Below are positions 36,196-46,660 of a DNA stretch of 64,000 nt, piece by piece (the stretch's first letter is position 1; each line of letters starts with the position of its first letter). A program made the translations under genes and the position numbers. The stretch is from Takakia lepidozioides (taxonomy: Eukaryota > Streptophyta > Takakiopsida > Takakiales > Takakiaceae): positions 70,804,001 to 70,868,000 of the forward strand of contig CM060733.1 of NCBI GenBank assembly GCA_030704615.1, written 5' to 3'. The notes under the pieces were generated by a model. It worked only from the letters and a program-made list of their open reading frames with translations, was not told where the DNA came from and did not search any database.

Positions 36196-38738
36196 CCGTG
36201 CCGCATGTGAAGTCCAGAATCCGCCCTTGGACATCCGAGCACGTCTCCATGAGGGTTTCGATGAAAGCAGGGCTCCGGGTCCGGCTGTACCGCCACGGTT
36301 TGCCTGTCTTTGTGTCCTTCGGCATACTGGAGTGGGGCACATAGTTGTAGAGGACATCGTAGGTAACAGGGTCCACAGCGGCATCAACAAGACGACCGTC
36401 GTTGCGGAATTTGAACGTAGACCCTCTCTTCACAAAGCAATATGCCTCAAACACCAATGTCTGCACATCCAACAAAAGAGGGATCAACTCTGGGATCTAG
36501 TTTAGATACACCACAATATGAGGTGAATGCAATAGATTGATAACTTACACTTTGGCCCTCTGTTCGCAACCCCTGTGTATTGATGCAGAACCATTTTCTG
36601 AGGAGGACCGGGGTGACACTTTTCGGTGTCCATCTTGCCACCGCGTTCTCTGTGGTCTTCCCTCTTGTGGCAATGACAACCACATATCAACCGTCATCTA
36701 GGAGCATCCCCGCCAGCCCAAACCCGGCTTTCCAGTAGTCCTCAGTAAACCTGTTCCAAGTGGGCACACCATCCAGGCCCTCTAGCAGCTCCCCATCTGG
36801 AATGTCGAGGAGAATCATATCGCAAGCTCTCTCCACCTCAACCCCCCCCCCCGAGTGCTCTTGCAATCTGTGCTCACAGCCGTGAAGAATTCCATCATGG
36901 CTTCAAAACCAGGGGTGTCTTTAGGCTCTATACCGGCAGCCCTCTTCTTGGCTTTCCCCTTCTGCTCCGCCAGAGACTTGCTGTGTGCCACCTTCTTCGC
37001 CTTGGCAGCTAGAGCGTCAAGGAAGCTCTCATTGACGCATTGGATGATGGTTGGAGGTTCTAGCTTTGGCCTGTGCGTAAACGTCACCGCCGAATACCGC
37101 CGTGTAGGCTCGCCCTCAAATGCCAACTTCTTGGCAAAGCCAGTCCTACTCCGAACTAACTTGGGAACCCGGACAACCGGTGACTTGGTAGCAGCAACAG
37201 CAGTCGCAGGACCTTGAACAAAGTCATCGTCCGAGTCACTCCCTTGGGTCCCCTCCTGCGCCTCCTCCGATGCCCCGATGGTTTTCTGTTTTTTGGGTGT
37301 TAATGTACTCACCTGTTTCCTTGTCATTTTCCTTTGGCCTTTATTCTTCTCATTCAATTTCTCCTGAATTCCTGCCTGAGCAAGCTCTGCCGCTTTCCTG
37401 GAGTTCGCAAGCGCTTTTGCCTCTTTTGCACCCAGCGGAGGCAGCGGAGCCCGGTTTCGTCAGGCCTCAGCATCCAGCTTCAATTGAAACTCGGATGGGT
37501 TGAGCGAGCCGGGCGGAAGGTCCACATACCAAGGGCAATCACGCAAATGTTCCAGATGCCACTCCTTCACAATATCGTCAGTGTACATGGAGTCAGCCCC
37601 AGGGTTCCTCCATGCCAGGAAGAATGGTGGCTCGAAAGACAGATGACCTTTCTCCAAAAGGGAGAACTTGCAGTACCTACATTCATGAAAAACACAATGA
37701 GGTCCCTGAACTGCAAATTCGGCACCATTTTCCCAGGTTGGGGCGGATCTGACTGGGCCTAGAAATGGAAAAATGGCGCCGAATTTTGGTTTTCGGTGAC
37801 TGCCACCCTAGGGACTTAGCCATCTTGGGAGCCCAGAACTGGAAATTCGGCGCCATTTTTCTTGGTTTGGCCCGAAAATGGCTAAGTTCCAAAACTGCCA
37901 GGGCCTAAAACTCGAAAAATGGCGCCGAATTTTGGTTTTTTGTGCCAGCCACCCTAGGGACTTAGCCATTTTCGGAGCCCTGAACTGGAAATTCGGCGCC
38001 ATTTTCCCTGGTCTAGCCCGAAAATGGCTAAGTCCCAGAACGGTAATAGGGCCTAGAACTGGAAAAATGGCGCCGAATTTCCAGTTCAGGGCCAGCCACC
38101 CTAGGGACTTAGCCATTTTCGGAGCCCTGAACTGGAAATTCGGCGCCATTTTCCCATTTCCGGCCCGAAAATGGCTAAGTCCCAGAACGGTAATAGGGCC
38201 TAGAACTGGAAAAATGGCGCCGAATTTCCAGTTCAGGGCCAGCCACCCTGGGGACTTAGCCATTTTCGGAGCCCTGAACTGGAAATTCGGCGCCATTTTC
38301 CCATTTCCGGCCCGAAAATGGCTAAGTCCCAGAACGGTAATATGGCCTTGAACTGGAAAAATGGCGCCAAATTTCCAGTTCAGGGCCAGGCACCCTAGGG
38401 ACTTAGCCATTTTATGTTAGAGGCCTTATGTGGCACATGAAAATTGGTCTTTGGGAAAATGGCGCCGAATTTCCAGTTCAGGGCGAAATGCAAGGACTTG
38501 AAAGGAAGGCATCGCGTATGTACCTGTACAGAAGGCGCATTGCTACTTTGTGCGCGTTCGGCTGGTCGGTGAACTTGTGGCTCCGGCGGGCATGGGGTAT
38601 CTCCCGAAAGAATAGGTCGGTTTTGTAGAGCAGAAAGTACCTCGTCACATAGTCGCATAGGCTCTCTGCTACAGGAGAAATCTCCATCTTGAACTGATGT
38701 GCTTGTGTGTCCAGCTGCTCCTGCGCATTCATCGTCAC
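36196..38738 (-). pseudogene. DNA methyltransferase-like exons, now inverted relative to the ParB half
   Basis: Three minus-strand exons fit together in phase: 38738-38524, 37676-36551 and 36489-36196. The middle exon starts YCKFSLLEKGHLSFEPPFF and passes a Lys-rich, acidic linker. It reaches ACDMILLDIPDGEL, in the place of the DPPY/W motif IV, and GLAGMLLDDG-YVVVIATRG, like the strand after it. The last exon has SPAFIETLMETCSDVQGRIL followed by DFTCGTG, the AdoMet-binding motif I. Motif IV before motif I is the order of beta-class N6-adenine/N4-cytosine DNA methyltransferases. DIPD in place of DPPY/W, TGA codons at 37462-37460 and 36689-36687, and a slip in the G run near 36,845 argue against activity. 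The final exons are at 38979-39694 on the plus strand. Confidence 0.7.
37685..38515. repeat. Intronic palindrome array, 73-74-bp spacing
   Basis: Sites centred on GGCGCC lie near 37,723, 37,777, 37,851, 37,923, 37,997, 38,071, 38,144, 38,218, 38,291, 38,365 and 38,463. Alternate sites read GAAATTCGGCGCCATTTT and its inverse AAAATGGCGCCGAATTT, so the full period is about 147 bases. The array fills the intron between exon ends 38524 (donor GTACAT) and 37676 (acceptor TGTAG). Confidence 0.93.
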
Positions 38739-38805
38739 CTGTGGAGATTCTCCATCAGATCGCTTTCCTCAAAAAATACAATGAATCCACCCCCTACAAG
38801 AGTAG

Positions 38806-38816
38806 AAGCGCCAAAC
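38806..38816 (+). repeat. Right inversion-breakpoint repeat
   Basis: AAGCGCCAAAC, the reverse complement of 36101-36111. It lies between inverted exon 38738 and the plus-strand exon beginning at 38979. Confidence 0.7.
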
Positions 38817-38978
38817 GAAGCGTGGGGAAGTACCTAAAACCACCATGTCATGCGGTTCATCCACATGTCGAATGTGGGGTCAGACAGTTTGTCCGGTTTG
38901 GGGAAGCTCCACATGTCCCTTGTACTTTGGGAACCATTCCAGATTTGGAGCCACCGGGTCTGTCCAACCACCCCTCAG

Positions 38979-39694
38979 GTGCTTCAATGTGGGCAGGGAC
39001 GTTGTCCGACAGGCATGTGTTCGCCTTCAAGCCAGGTACTGCCCTCCACAACTCGGAACTTGCAGCGGCTGAACGTCTGCCAAAAGAGGAAGAGGCATCC
39101 TTGGAGGATGAGGAAAAATCCGAGAAGGAGCAGGGGGAGGAACAAGTTGGGATCGAGGCCGAGGAGCCCCCGGTGTACGAGTGAGTGGTCACATTGTAAG
39201 TTGCCTCCAGATTTCGTGAGGCACCTCCCTTCGCTCTCTTATTTCATTGAAAACCCTTTCTGCTTCTGCTGGTATTGACATTCTTGAAGTGGATTTGTTC
39301 TTACTGTAGGATGCCAAGTACGGCAGGAGGGACGTCTACATTGGAGTTCATGGGCAGGAGGAACGCGCCTTTTTTTACCAGGGGGGATTTCATGCCTAGT
39401 CTAGAAAGGGACTACATCCTTCCTACTTATGCTGCCCGGCTTGCTTCGGTGTCCATTAGGAGGTGTTCCGAACCTAGTCGTGTACAGCAGATTTTAGACG
39501 AGGCAAGCCTCAAGAAAATGAAGATGAGGGAGGAGGCAGCAACTATTAGAGCCCGTCGGGCTCGTAGATTTGTCTTGGATTCTGCTGAGGAAAGTGGGGG
39601 AGAAGAGGCAGAAGATTCCCAGGAGGTGAGGTGGACAGTCCCCCAAGGAGAGGACGACATTTTTGAGAGGCATACTGCAACCGATGCATCATAG
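38979..39694 (+). pseudogene. C-terminal exons of the ParB-methyltransferase gene
   Basis: Exon 38979-39180 follows acceptor CCCCTCAG, and its phase fits the donor at 36196-36195 of the inverted block. Together they read DFTCGTG then ASMWAGTLSDRHVFAFKPG, the normal continuation of AdoMet motif I into the next strand. An acidic Glu/Lys-rich linker follows to PPVYE. Donor GTGAGT at 39181 and acceptor TGTAG at 39309 lead to the last exon, 39310-39694, with LEFMGRRNAPFFTRGDF, a Glu-rich tail and stop TAG at 39692. On their own these exons have no start. Confidence 0.65.
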
Positions 39695-39940
39695 AGCTCG
39701 GAGGATGGGGGGGATGAGGGGGATGAGGAAGAAGGAGGGCCAAGTTCCTCGGAAGGTGTAGGAGAGTAGTTCCCATTCCTGCTATGACAATTAGGACACA
39801 CTTGTATAGACGTGGCTTGCCACAAAATTTGCAATAAAATGTTGCATTTCATTGCTATGACGAGTCCACATGACCCTATTTCCATGCCTCCTAACCCTAT
39901 TTCCATGGACAGACAATGGCCCGCTCATGCTTTTTTTTTC

Positions 39941-39972
39941 CCCGCTCATGCTCATGCCGCTCATGAAATAGC
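39941..39972 (-). repeat. Right terminal inverted repeat
   Basis: Reads GCTATTTCATGAGC then GGCATGAGCATGAGCGGG on the minus strand, matching the left end at 26349-26370 apart from short CATGAGC unit differences. Confidence 0.7.
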
Positions 39973-39995
39973 AGCCCCCCCCCCCTGCCACGAGG
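39973..39995. repeat. Right target-site duplication of the 13.6-kb transposon
   Basis: AGC, a C run, then TGCCACGAGG. Compare AGCCCCCTGCGAGG at 26332-26345. The extended C run is probably a later slippage. Confidence 0.6.
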
Positions 39996-41630
39996 GCAGG
40001 GGCGAGAGTTTGGGCCTGATGGCTATGGGGGCTTTGAGGAGAGCCAGGCTTTTATTAGTTAGTTTGGTGAGTGTAGTGATTTTCTGTACGTGCCATGTGA
40101 GCGAGGGGACAAGTTGAATACCTAAGTATGTGTAGGGTTCATCAGGGCCATGGAAGGGAAATGGTTTATTCTGGTATTGGATGTATAGTTTGCAGTGTGA
40201 CGCAATAGAAGATTTGGTAAGCTTACTGCGGTGGGTAGCCGCGGTGACGGCGCATTTATGAAGACTTAGTTCCATTCCAGACCATTGGTTAAAGCGTGAT
40301 AGTTTTTCAACTTGCCGGTTGAGGTGTTGGGGTTTTGTGCGCAAAGATGCAAGGTCATCTGCGTAAGCGGCAGCAGAAATTTTGTTTGAGGAAGTTTTGT
40401 ATTGGTATCCAAGTTTGCCTTGAGCAATCCATCTGAGCAAGGGTTCAAGGAAGATGATAAAGAGGTAAGGACTAAGGGTGTCGCCTTGGATAGTGCCTCG
40501 TAGAATCGGGATGGGAGGGGTGGAACCATAATATGAGCATGTATATTCCGCGGAGCTGTTAGTGTAAATATTGCCGATGAGTTGTATAGCGTCTGATGGG
40601 TAGCCTAGGTCTGTCATAATGGCGAGTAAACGCGGGTGGTCTAAGGAGCCGAAAGCATTTTTGAAGTTGATATATATGAGATATATATCTGGTTTTGTGA
40701 GTTTGGCGTCCTCTAGGGCGGATAACAATATTGTATTTGTCTGGTAGTGCTACGTGTGGCGCGGAAGCCTTCTTGCGGGTCGCTAAGAATGCGGTGGTGT
40801 TCACCATAGTTGGACAACATCTTGGTAAGGGTGCTGGTAAATAGTTTATAGATAGTGTTAGCGAGAGCAATGGGTCTGTAGTTGCTAAGAACCGTGGGGT
40901 CACCTTTCTTGAAAAGGAGAATGGTGCGGCTATGCTTCCATGTGTGCGGGATCCGGTGGAGTTGGTAGCAAACTTTAAAGAATTTGAAGAGGAGGAGGTG
41001 AAGTACAGGGTCAAGAGCTTGTAGAATAGTATTTGGAATCAAATCGGGGCCAGGGGCTTTGGCTTTGGGAAGGGCTTTGAGGCAAGATTCGAAGATATCA
41101 AGAGTGAAGGTGTCATGCATGAGGTCTGATGGAGAACCACGGTTCTCCAGTGAAAAGCCGTCTAAATCGTGCCAGGGGTAGTGGCGGACTTTACACAAGC
41201 AGTCGGGAGTGTGTACGGTAGGGTGCAGGCAGTTCGTAGTGGTGGGACTGTAGGAGGATGAGGCTTGAATCCATATTTCTTTTTTTATGTCATCAGGGGT
41301 GGTGAGCAGTTGGCCGGATCTATGTTTGAGGCAGTCAATGGGTGGGTTTAGAGCAGGTTTGAAAATAACTTTATGGGCTTTTTTGGGGTGGTCATGTAGT
41401 AATTGGCCAAAAGATGAAACAAATCTTTTGTGATCAGTCGTGGCTTTTTGTTTAGTAATAATGTAGGCGGCTTTTTTAGCGTCTCTCCCCAGCTTGGAGA
41501 GGGCAGCAATCCAACTAGGAAGATTGGAGGGGTCGTTGGGAGGGGGCATGATCGGGCTGCAGACAGACAGGAAGTTTAGGCATGAAATACGGGGATCGGA
41601 GCGCCAGCCACTGTGTAGTGTAGAATTTTA
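39996..41630 (-). pseudogene. LINE reverse transcriptase, upstream half of the split LINE
   Basis: A non-LTR retrotransposon polymerase on the minus strand. The frame 41549-40713 gives DCLKHRSGQLLTTPDDIKKE, KALPKAKAPGPDLIPN, WKHSRTILLFKKGDPTVLSN and SDPQEGFRATRSTTRQI. After a frameshift near 40,720 the frame continues to the insertion point with YINFKNAFGSLDHPRLL, LRGTIQGDTLSPYLF and the catalytic AAYADDLASL. In motif A an Asn stands where the catalytic Asp is usual. It breaks off in LLKAPIAIRPKLSPLPSW, and the rest lies at 26345-25180. No endonuclease domain is present upstream before the LTR element at 41705, so the copy is 5'-truncated. Confidence 0.88.
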
Positions 41631-41665
41631 ATTAACTCTCTATACATTTAAATTCTCTTCTAGAG

Positions 41666-41673
41666 TATATAAA
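41666..41673 (+). promoter_or_regulatory. TATA-like sequence
   Basis: TATATAAA about 30 bases before the Athila-like insertion site. Before that insertion it would have faced the sequence now starting at 51412, just ahead of the 51.5-kb palindrome array. Function unproven. Confidence 0.25.
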
Positions 41674-41704
41674 GGAAATTCTCCCCGTCCTTCATGTCCC
41701 CTCT

Positions 41705-42543
41705 TATTAGAGGGCTGCTTGGGACTTAAACGCTTTTACGGGTTCTGTGAGGTACCCTTTAATTTTTGCGCAGACTGAGACCAACAGGAGCCTTAGGGGT
41801 GGCAGCAGTAGGCTTAGGGGGGGGGGGGGGGGTGACACAGCCATCACAGCCCGACACAGCCCGCCACAGCCCGCCACAGCTTCGCACAGCCGACACAGCC
41901 CGACACAGCCAGTCACAGCTCGACACAGCTTCACACCGCCTGTCACAGTACATAGGGAACAGTTATCATTGGCAGGGAACGACTGTGAGGGATGACAGTT
42001 AATTAGTTAGGTGGTTAGAACAGCTTGGGGGGCAGATAAGGAGAGCGGCAACGGAAAGAATGACACTTCACGGGGGAGCGCTTGATGGTCATGGAGGAGA
42101 GGAGATCAGGCGGAGAGCAAGAACGAGAGCACGGAGTAGGAGGAGAGATGAACAGTAGATGCTTTACTTCATGCAGAGCTGTAGTGATACTGTAGGGTGG
42201 ATTAGAGTCATTTGACATTGGCCTAGTACCTGATAAATCGTAATCTGAAACTAATTCGATACAAGCACACTGTGTAGAGAGACATGAGTGAAGCTGTGAA
42301 ATGAATGCATGATTAATTGGAACTAAGAAGATACGGAAGCAAACTGATGCTTCAGTATCAGATAAGGTAAATTGTTAACATGAAGGCAAGAAGGAATACA
42401 AAGGGGAAGCACAACCATGATTCACTAGCTGCAGGTCATGACTGATTGTACTGAGCGGGCTGAGTGCTTAGAGATATCCAACTCTTCTATCTTGGAGTTT
42501 CCACCTCGGATAGCGAAGGGATGGGTGAGTAAAAGCCACTTGA
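41705..42543 (+). repeat. 5' LTR of the Athila/Tat-like element
   Basis: Matches 50559-51406. The first bases are TATTAGAGGG here against TGTTAGAGGG in the 3' copy. The right edge is taken from the primer site that follows and from the target duplication; it reads CTTGA rather than the usual CA end. Contains a G run (about 41,819-41,832) and a CACAGCCCGA-type repeat. Confidence 0.85.
41819..41950 (+). repeat. G run and CACAGCC microsatellite inside the LTR
   Basis: A run of about 14 G is followed by some ten imperfect copies of (GA)CACAGCC(C). The 3' LTR has the same structure at about 50,680-50,815, with different copy number. Confidence 0.85.
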
Positions 42544-42545
42544 TA

Positions 42546-42566
42546 TTTGGCGACCATACTGGGGAA
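42546..42566 (+). other. Primer binding site of the Athila/Tat-like element
   Basis: TTTGGCGACCATACTGGGGA directly follows the 5' LTR. It has the TGGCG...GGGGA form of primer sites in plant Tat/Athila elements. I do not assign the tRNA. Confidence 0.7.
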
Positions 42567-43031
42567 CTAAGTCAGGAACAGCCAGATGTGATAGGCATCT
42601 GGTGGGATCATGGTGGTTGGAGAATTAAAGAATTTGATGTGAATCAAATTCCCTGTGAAACTGAGAAGGAAAGATTGTCCAAACGATTTTTTCAGAGGTT
42701 CTTGGAATTGCCAGACGGTTGTAAAGAAAACATTCTTAAAAGAGTGCATGATGCTGACCCTGAGTGGGGTCTGGAGAAGGGAGTGATAAAGATTTATCAG
42801 GTGGCCTGTAGAGGAAGAGCAAGTTGGTTACCAACACCGGTTTATGTGATAACGTTGCTATCCATTAAGCGAGTAGAGTTTGAAGGCTGGGAGGAGAGGA
42901 AGGTGAATGTTTATACTCATATGCATGAAGAGCTTGTACTGGTAAGAATTGGATTCCAAAGGATATTCTGTGGATCAAACTCACACCAAGAACAACTTTC
43001 CAGACTTGTTTGCCATATGGTTATATGGTAA
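42567..43031 (+). pseudogene. Leader or gag-like coding remnant of the Athila/Tat-like element
   Basis: An open frame passes from the LTR through the primer site into the internal region and ends at 43031. The internal part (GIWWDHGGWRIKEFDVNQIP, LPDGCKENILKRVHDADPEW) has no zinc knuckle or family that I recognise. The first third of the frame is LTR and is not expected to be coding. Confidence 0.35.
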
Positions 43032-43152
43032 CAGAGACTTCTAGTATAGCCAAAGGTGCATTGAAGCTTGAAAGAAACCCAGGCATATACGAGAGATACT
43101 ACAGAAGAGAGTTTTGGTTACTGCCACATTAAGGAAATGAAAGACATGGGAC

Positions 43153-45333
43153 ATGAGTGATGAAAGAGAAGCTAGACTCCAGAGATATTCAGCAAAAAGA
43201 GAAAGTTATCTGAAAACTAATTATCCATATCTTTGGGAGAGGGGAATAGACATAGGGGAATCATCTGGACCTCTCACACCATTAAGATCAGAGAGTACAT
43301 CACCCATATCGGAAGAACTAGAGTTGCATGCCACTCCTTCTTTTTCTTTGCAAGAAAGATTAAGGGAATTGGTACGGGAAGAAGATCAACCACGAGGTGA
43401 AAGATCTGAGGTACATCCCTGGATAAAAGATTTGACAGAAATCTTTGATAAGAGTTGGCATGGAACACCAAAAGCAGGAACTCCAGTTTCTGAAACGGAA
43501 GGTGAAGAAGGAGGAGAGGATGTGGCAGAGCCAACGGAGAGTTCAGACTCTCCAACACCATTGGGATTGATAAGAGGAGTTAAGATACAGATACAAAAGA
43601 TGATCTTTATGATCACAGTAACTGTGTTGAAGATGGATGAAGTCATGGAGGCTTACTCCTTATTATTGGGATGTCCGTGGCTGAAACAGGCCAGGGTATT
43701 CCATGACTGGAATTCTCAGTTACTAACTGTGCATAATGGGATGCACAAGATACAAATTACCACTAAGAAATCTAGTAGATTACCTGCTACGAGAAGACCT
43801 CGAGGGGTCAGGGAGTATGACTGGACGGGAGGACTGGATGAGGAGCAGGAAGCTACTCTGTTCGCTGCACACCCAGAGTGGGAGCAGGTTGCAGAGATGC
43901 AGATGGAAGGCCTAAGTTGTTTAAATGGTATCTGCTGTGGTGTAGTGACAGCAACACCAATTGAAGGTGAAATAAGCAGTTACCCACCACATTTTTATGA
44001 AGAAAGAGAAGGAGAAATGAAAATCCTAGAGGAACCGGCCACTGTGAGTTTACAAGATGAAGTGGTGACTGGTTGGACAATCACAGCTGATGAGCAGGTG
44101 AGAGAAGTGAATGTGGGAACTGAAGAGGAATCGAGGATGGTGAAGGTAGGGGCTGATTGGGAGCCAGAATTCTTTGAGGAAGCTAAGAGTTTGTTCATCA
44201 AATACAGAGATGTATTTGCTTGGAGCTACGAGGATCTAAAAGAGATACCACCTGAGATCTGTCAGCATAAGATTGAACTGGAACCAGGGTCAGTACCAAT
44301 TAAACAGGCAAGGTACAGAATGAATCCCAACTATGCACAGAAGGTTGGAGAAGAGATCAAGAAGTTGGCTGAGGCTAAGTTTATATACCCGATAGAGTAT
44401 ACAACTTGGTTGTCACCCATTGTGATAGTTCCCAAGAAGAATGGTAAACTGAGAGTTTGTGTGAACTATAAAAAGTTGAATGCTTGCACGAAGAAAGATC
44501 CTTTCCCTTTGCCATTCACAGAAGCGGTATTGGACACTGTGGCAGGCCATGAGATGTACTCATTCATGGATGGCTTCAGTGGTTATAATCAAGTGCAAGT
44601 GGCAGAAGAAGACCAGGGAAAGACAACTTTCATCACAGATTGGGGTGCTTATGCATACAAAGTCATGCCTTTTGAACTTTGTAATGCACCAGCAACCTTT
44701 CAGAGAGTGATAAGTGAATCTTTTCATGAGTATCTGGATGATTTCATGCAGGTGTTCTTGGATGATTTCAGTGTGTACAGCTCTAAGAATGAGCACTTGC
44801 ATAAATTGGAGTTATGTTTGGCCAGATGCAGGATGAGAGGTCTGGGCCTGAATCCAGAGAAGTGTACTTTCTGTGTGAACTCAGGGGTGCTTCTGGGACA
44901 CATTGTGTGTAAGAGGGGACTTCTTGTGGATCCCAGGAAGACAGAGGCCATTAAAGCCTCTCCACCACCAGTAAATGTTAAGAGTCTAAGGAGATTCCTT
45001 GGACAAACCAGTTATTATAGAAGATTTGTCAAAAGGTATGCACAGATAGCAGCACCATTGAGCAAGCTTTTGAAGAAAGATGTAGTGTTTGCATGGACAG
45101 CTGAATGTCAACAGGCTTTTGAGGAACTTACATTGTCAGTAACAACTACACCTGTGCTGATTAACCCTCACTCGCATGTAGTATTTCATGTTCACTTTGA
45201 TGCCTCAGGAGAAGCGTTGGGAGCGGTGATAGCCCAAAATGTTACAGGAAATATAGATTCACCTGTGTACTATGCTAGCAGGTTGATGAACAATGCTGAA
45301 AGGAACTATAGCACAACTGAAAGAGAAGCATGA
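43153..45333 (+). pseudogene. Polyprotein: protease remnant, reverse transcriptase, start of RNase H
   Basis: The 726-residue frame starts at MSDEREARLQRYS and has a charged N-terminal part. LLLGCPWLKQARVFHDWNSQ (near residue 175) looks like the C-terminal end of a retropepsin whose DTG part is missing. Reverse transcriptase runs from about residue 370 (KIELEPGSVPIKQARYRM) through TWLSPIVIVPKKNGKLRVCV, MYSFMDGFSGYNQVQVA and KVMPFELCNAPATFQRV to the catalytic FMQVFLDDFSVYSS, then RRFLGQTSYYRRFVKRYAQI. RNase H begins with HVHFDASGEALGAVIAQN. A frameshift after TTEREA ends the frame at TGA. Confidence 0.9.
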
Positions 45334-46660
45334 TTTATGCAGTCAAGAAATTCAGGCATTACCTATTGGGAAGAAAGTTTATGTTTTATGTGGATCACTA
45401 GGCTCTGATATATCTGGTGAACAAACCTTTGATAAGTGGAAGGATAACGAGGTGGTTAATAATCTTGCACGAGTTTGAGTTCGAAGTTGTTTACAAGCCT
45501 GGCCGTTTGCATCTTGTGGCAGATCATTTGTCACGCCTAACAACAGGAGAGCCCGCCACAGGAGTAGACGATCAATTGCCTGATGCGAGTTTATTTGCAA
45601 TGGAGGTGCAAGGAAGTGCAGATGAATGGTTAGATTGGCAGTGGCCAATCAGATACTACCTTACTCATGGTCAGTGCCCACCTAGTTATGGTAAGGAGCA
45701 GAGGAAGAGAATCGCTATCAAGGCTTTACCTTATACTATGGTAGGAGGCAGAATGTATAAGCTAGGACCTGATGGAGTACTTAAACGATGCTTGTACCAC
45801 CATGAAGTAAATAAAGTTTTGGAGGAAGTTCATAAAGGAGTGGCTAGAGGACATTTTGGAGAAGAGACTACTAGTAGGAAGATACTACTTGCAGGTTACT
45901 GGTGGCCTACTTTGTTCAAGGATGTACACAAGTATTGTCAGAGTTGTGATGAATGTCAGAGACTAGGACCTTTGCAGAGATCTGGGAAGATGGCTTTGCA
46001 TCCTACGATGCCTACTGAACCATTTCAGAAATGGGGACTAGACTTTGTTGGACCAATTAACCCACCGGCCAAGAATACATAGAACAAGTACATAATTACA
46101 GCCACTGATTATACTACGAAGTGGGTGGAAGCTAAAGCTTTGAGGGACAACACAGCCAAGTCCACAGCAAGGTTCCTGTATGAGAACATACTTACATGAT
46201 TTGGCTGTCCCTTGGAATTTATCAGTGACCAGGGAAGTCACTTCATTAATGAGACCATTGAACTATTGACTAAAGAGTTCATGATTGTGCATAGGAAGAG
46301 TACAACGTATTACCCACAAGGTAATGGGCAGGCAGAGGCTACCAACAAAATACTATGTACTATCTTGGCTAAGATAGTCAATGCAAACAGAACGGATTGG
46401 GATACAAAGCTGCTGACAGCTTTGTGGTCATACATGACTTCATATAAAGTCACCACTAAGTATACACCATTCCAATTAGTGTATGGCATAGAAGCTTTAC
46501 TTCCAGTGGAATTCTTGTTACCTACCATGAGAATGGAATGGGGAAAGAGAACCACGGAAGGAAATGAAATCACAAAACCAATCACAGAGCCAACAGCCAA
46601 TCATGAGCCAGAATTACCTGCAGAGGGTATTTTCCAAGAAGCAAGCTCAAGAAATTAGAG
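45334..46660 (+). pseudogene. RNase H end and integrase of the Athila/Tat-like element
   Basis: After the frameshift the product continues with YAVKKFRHYLLGKK, then a TAG, then YKPGRLHLVADHLSRL. The integrase zinc-binding segment (YKLG...HHEVNKVLEEVHKG, YCQSCDECQRLG) and the core (WGLDFVGPINPP, EFISDQGSHFINETI, YYPQGNGQAEATNKI) show the D, D and E positions. Two stops interrupt it: TAG at 46080-46082 and a TGA at about 46,197 before FGCPLEF. Both fit single C-to-T changes from Gln and Arg codons. Confidence 0.9.

Larger units (their letters stand above)
26346..39972. mobile_element. 13.6-kb Mutator-like DNA transposon carrying a ParB-methyltransferase gene
   Basis: Boundaries come from three observations. 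A single LINE reading frame is interrupted exactly here. The two ends carry GCTATTTCATGAGC in inverted orientation (26349-26362 and 39959-39972). A 14-bp imperfect direct repeat flanks them. Inside are a Mutator-like transposase gene (minus), a ParB-domain gene (plus) with methyltransferase exons, and four tracts of GGYGCC palindromes. All genes have stops or frameshifts, so this copy is inactive. That the contents form one element is inference from the boundaries. An alternative is several elements nested in the same LINE. Confidence 0.72.

Noticed and set aside
36101-38816. Inversion as an assembly artefact
   Set aside because: Not excluded, but the breakpoints fall in introns at matching inverted repeats, which suggests a real event. 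Long reads across both points would decide.
38857-39192. Ser-rich minus-strand frame opposite the C-terminal exons
   Set aside because: It mirrors the acidic Glu-rich exon on the plus strand, which has splice sites and phase support.
33208-39694. Bacterial or phage contamination explaining the ParB and methyltransferase domains
   Set aside because: The domains are split by GT-AG introns, lie inside a LINE with matching ends, and neighbour plant-type retroelements.
36196-46200. An alternative genetic code with TGA or TAG read as an amino acid
   Set aside because: The intact beta-adaptin gene uses the standard code, and stops fall at different positions in copies A and E.
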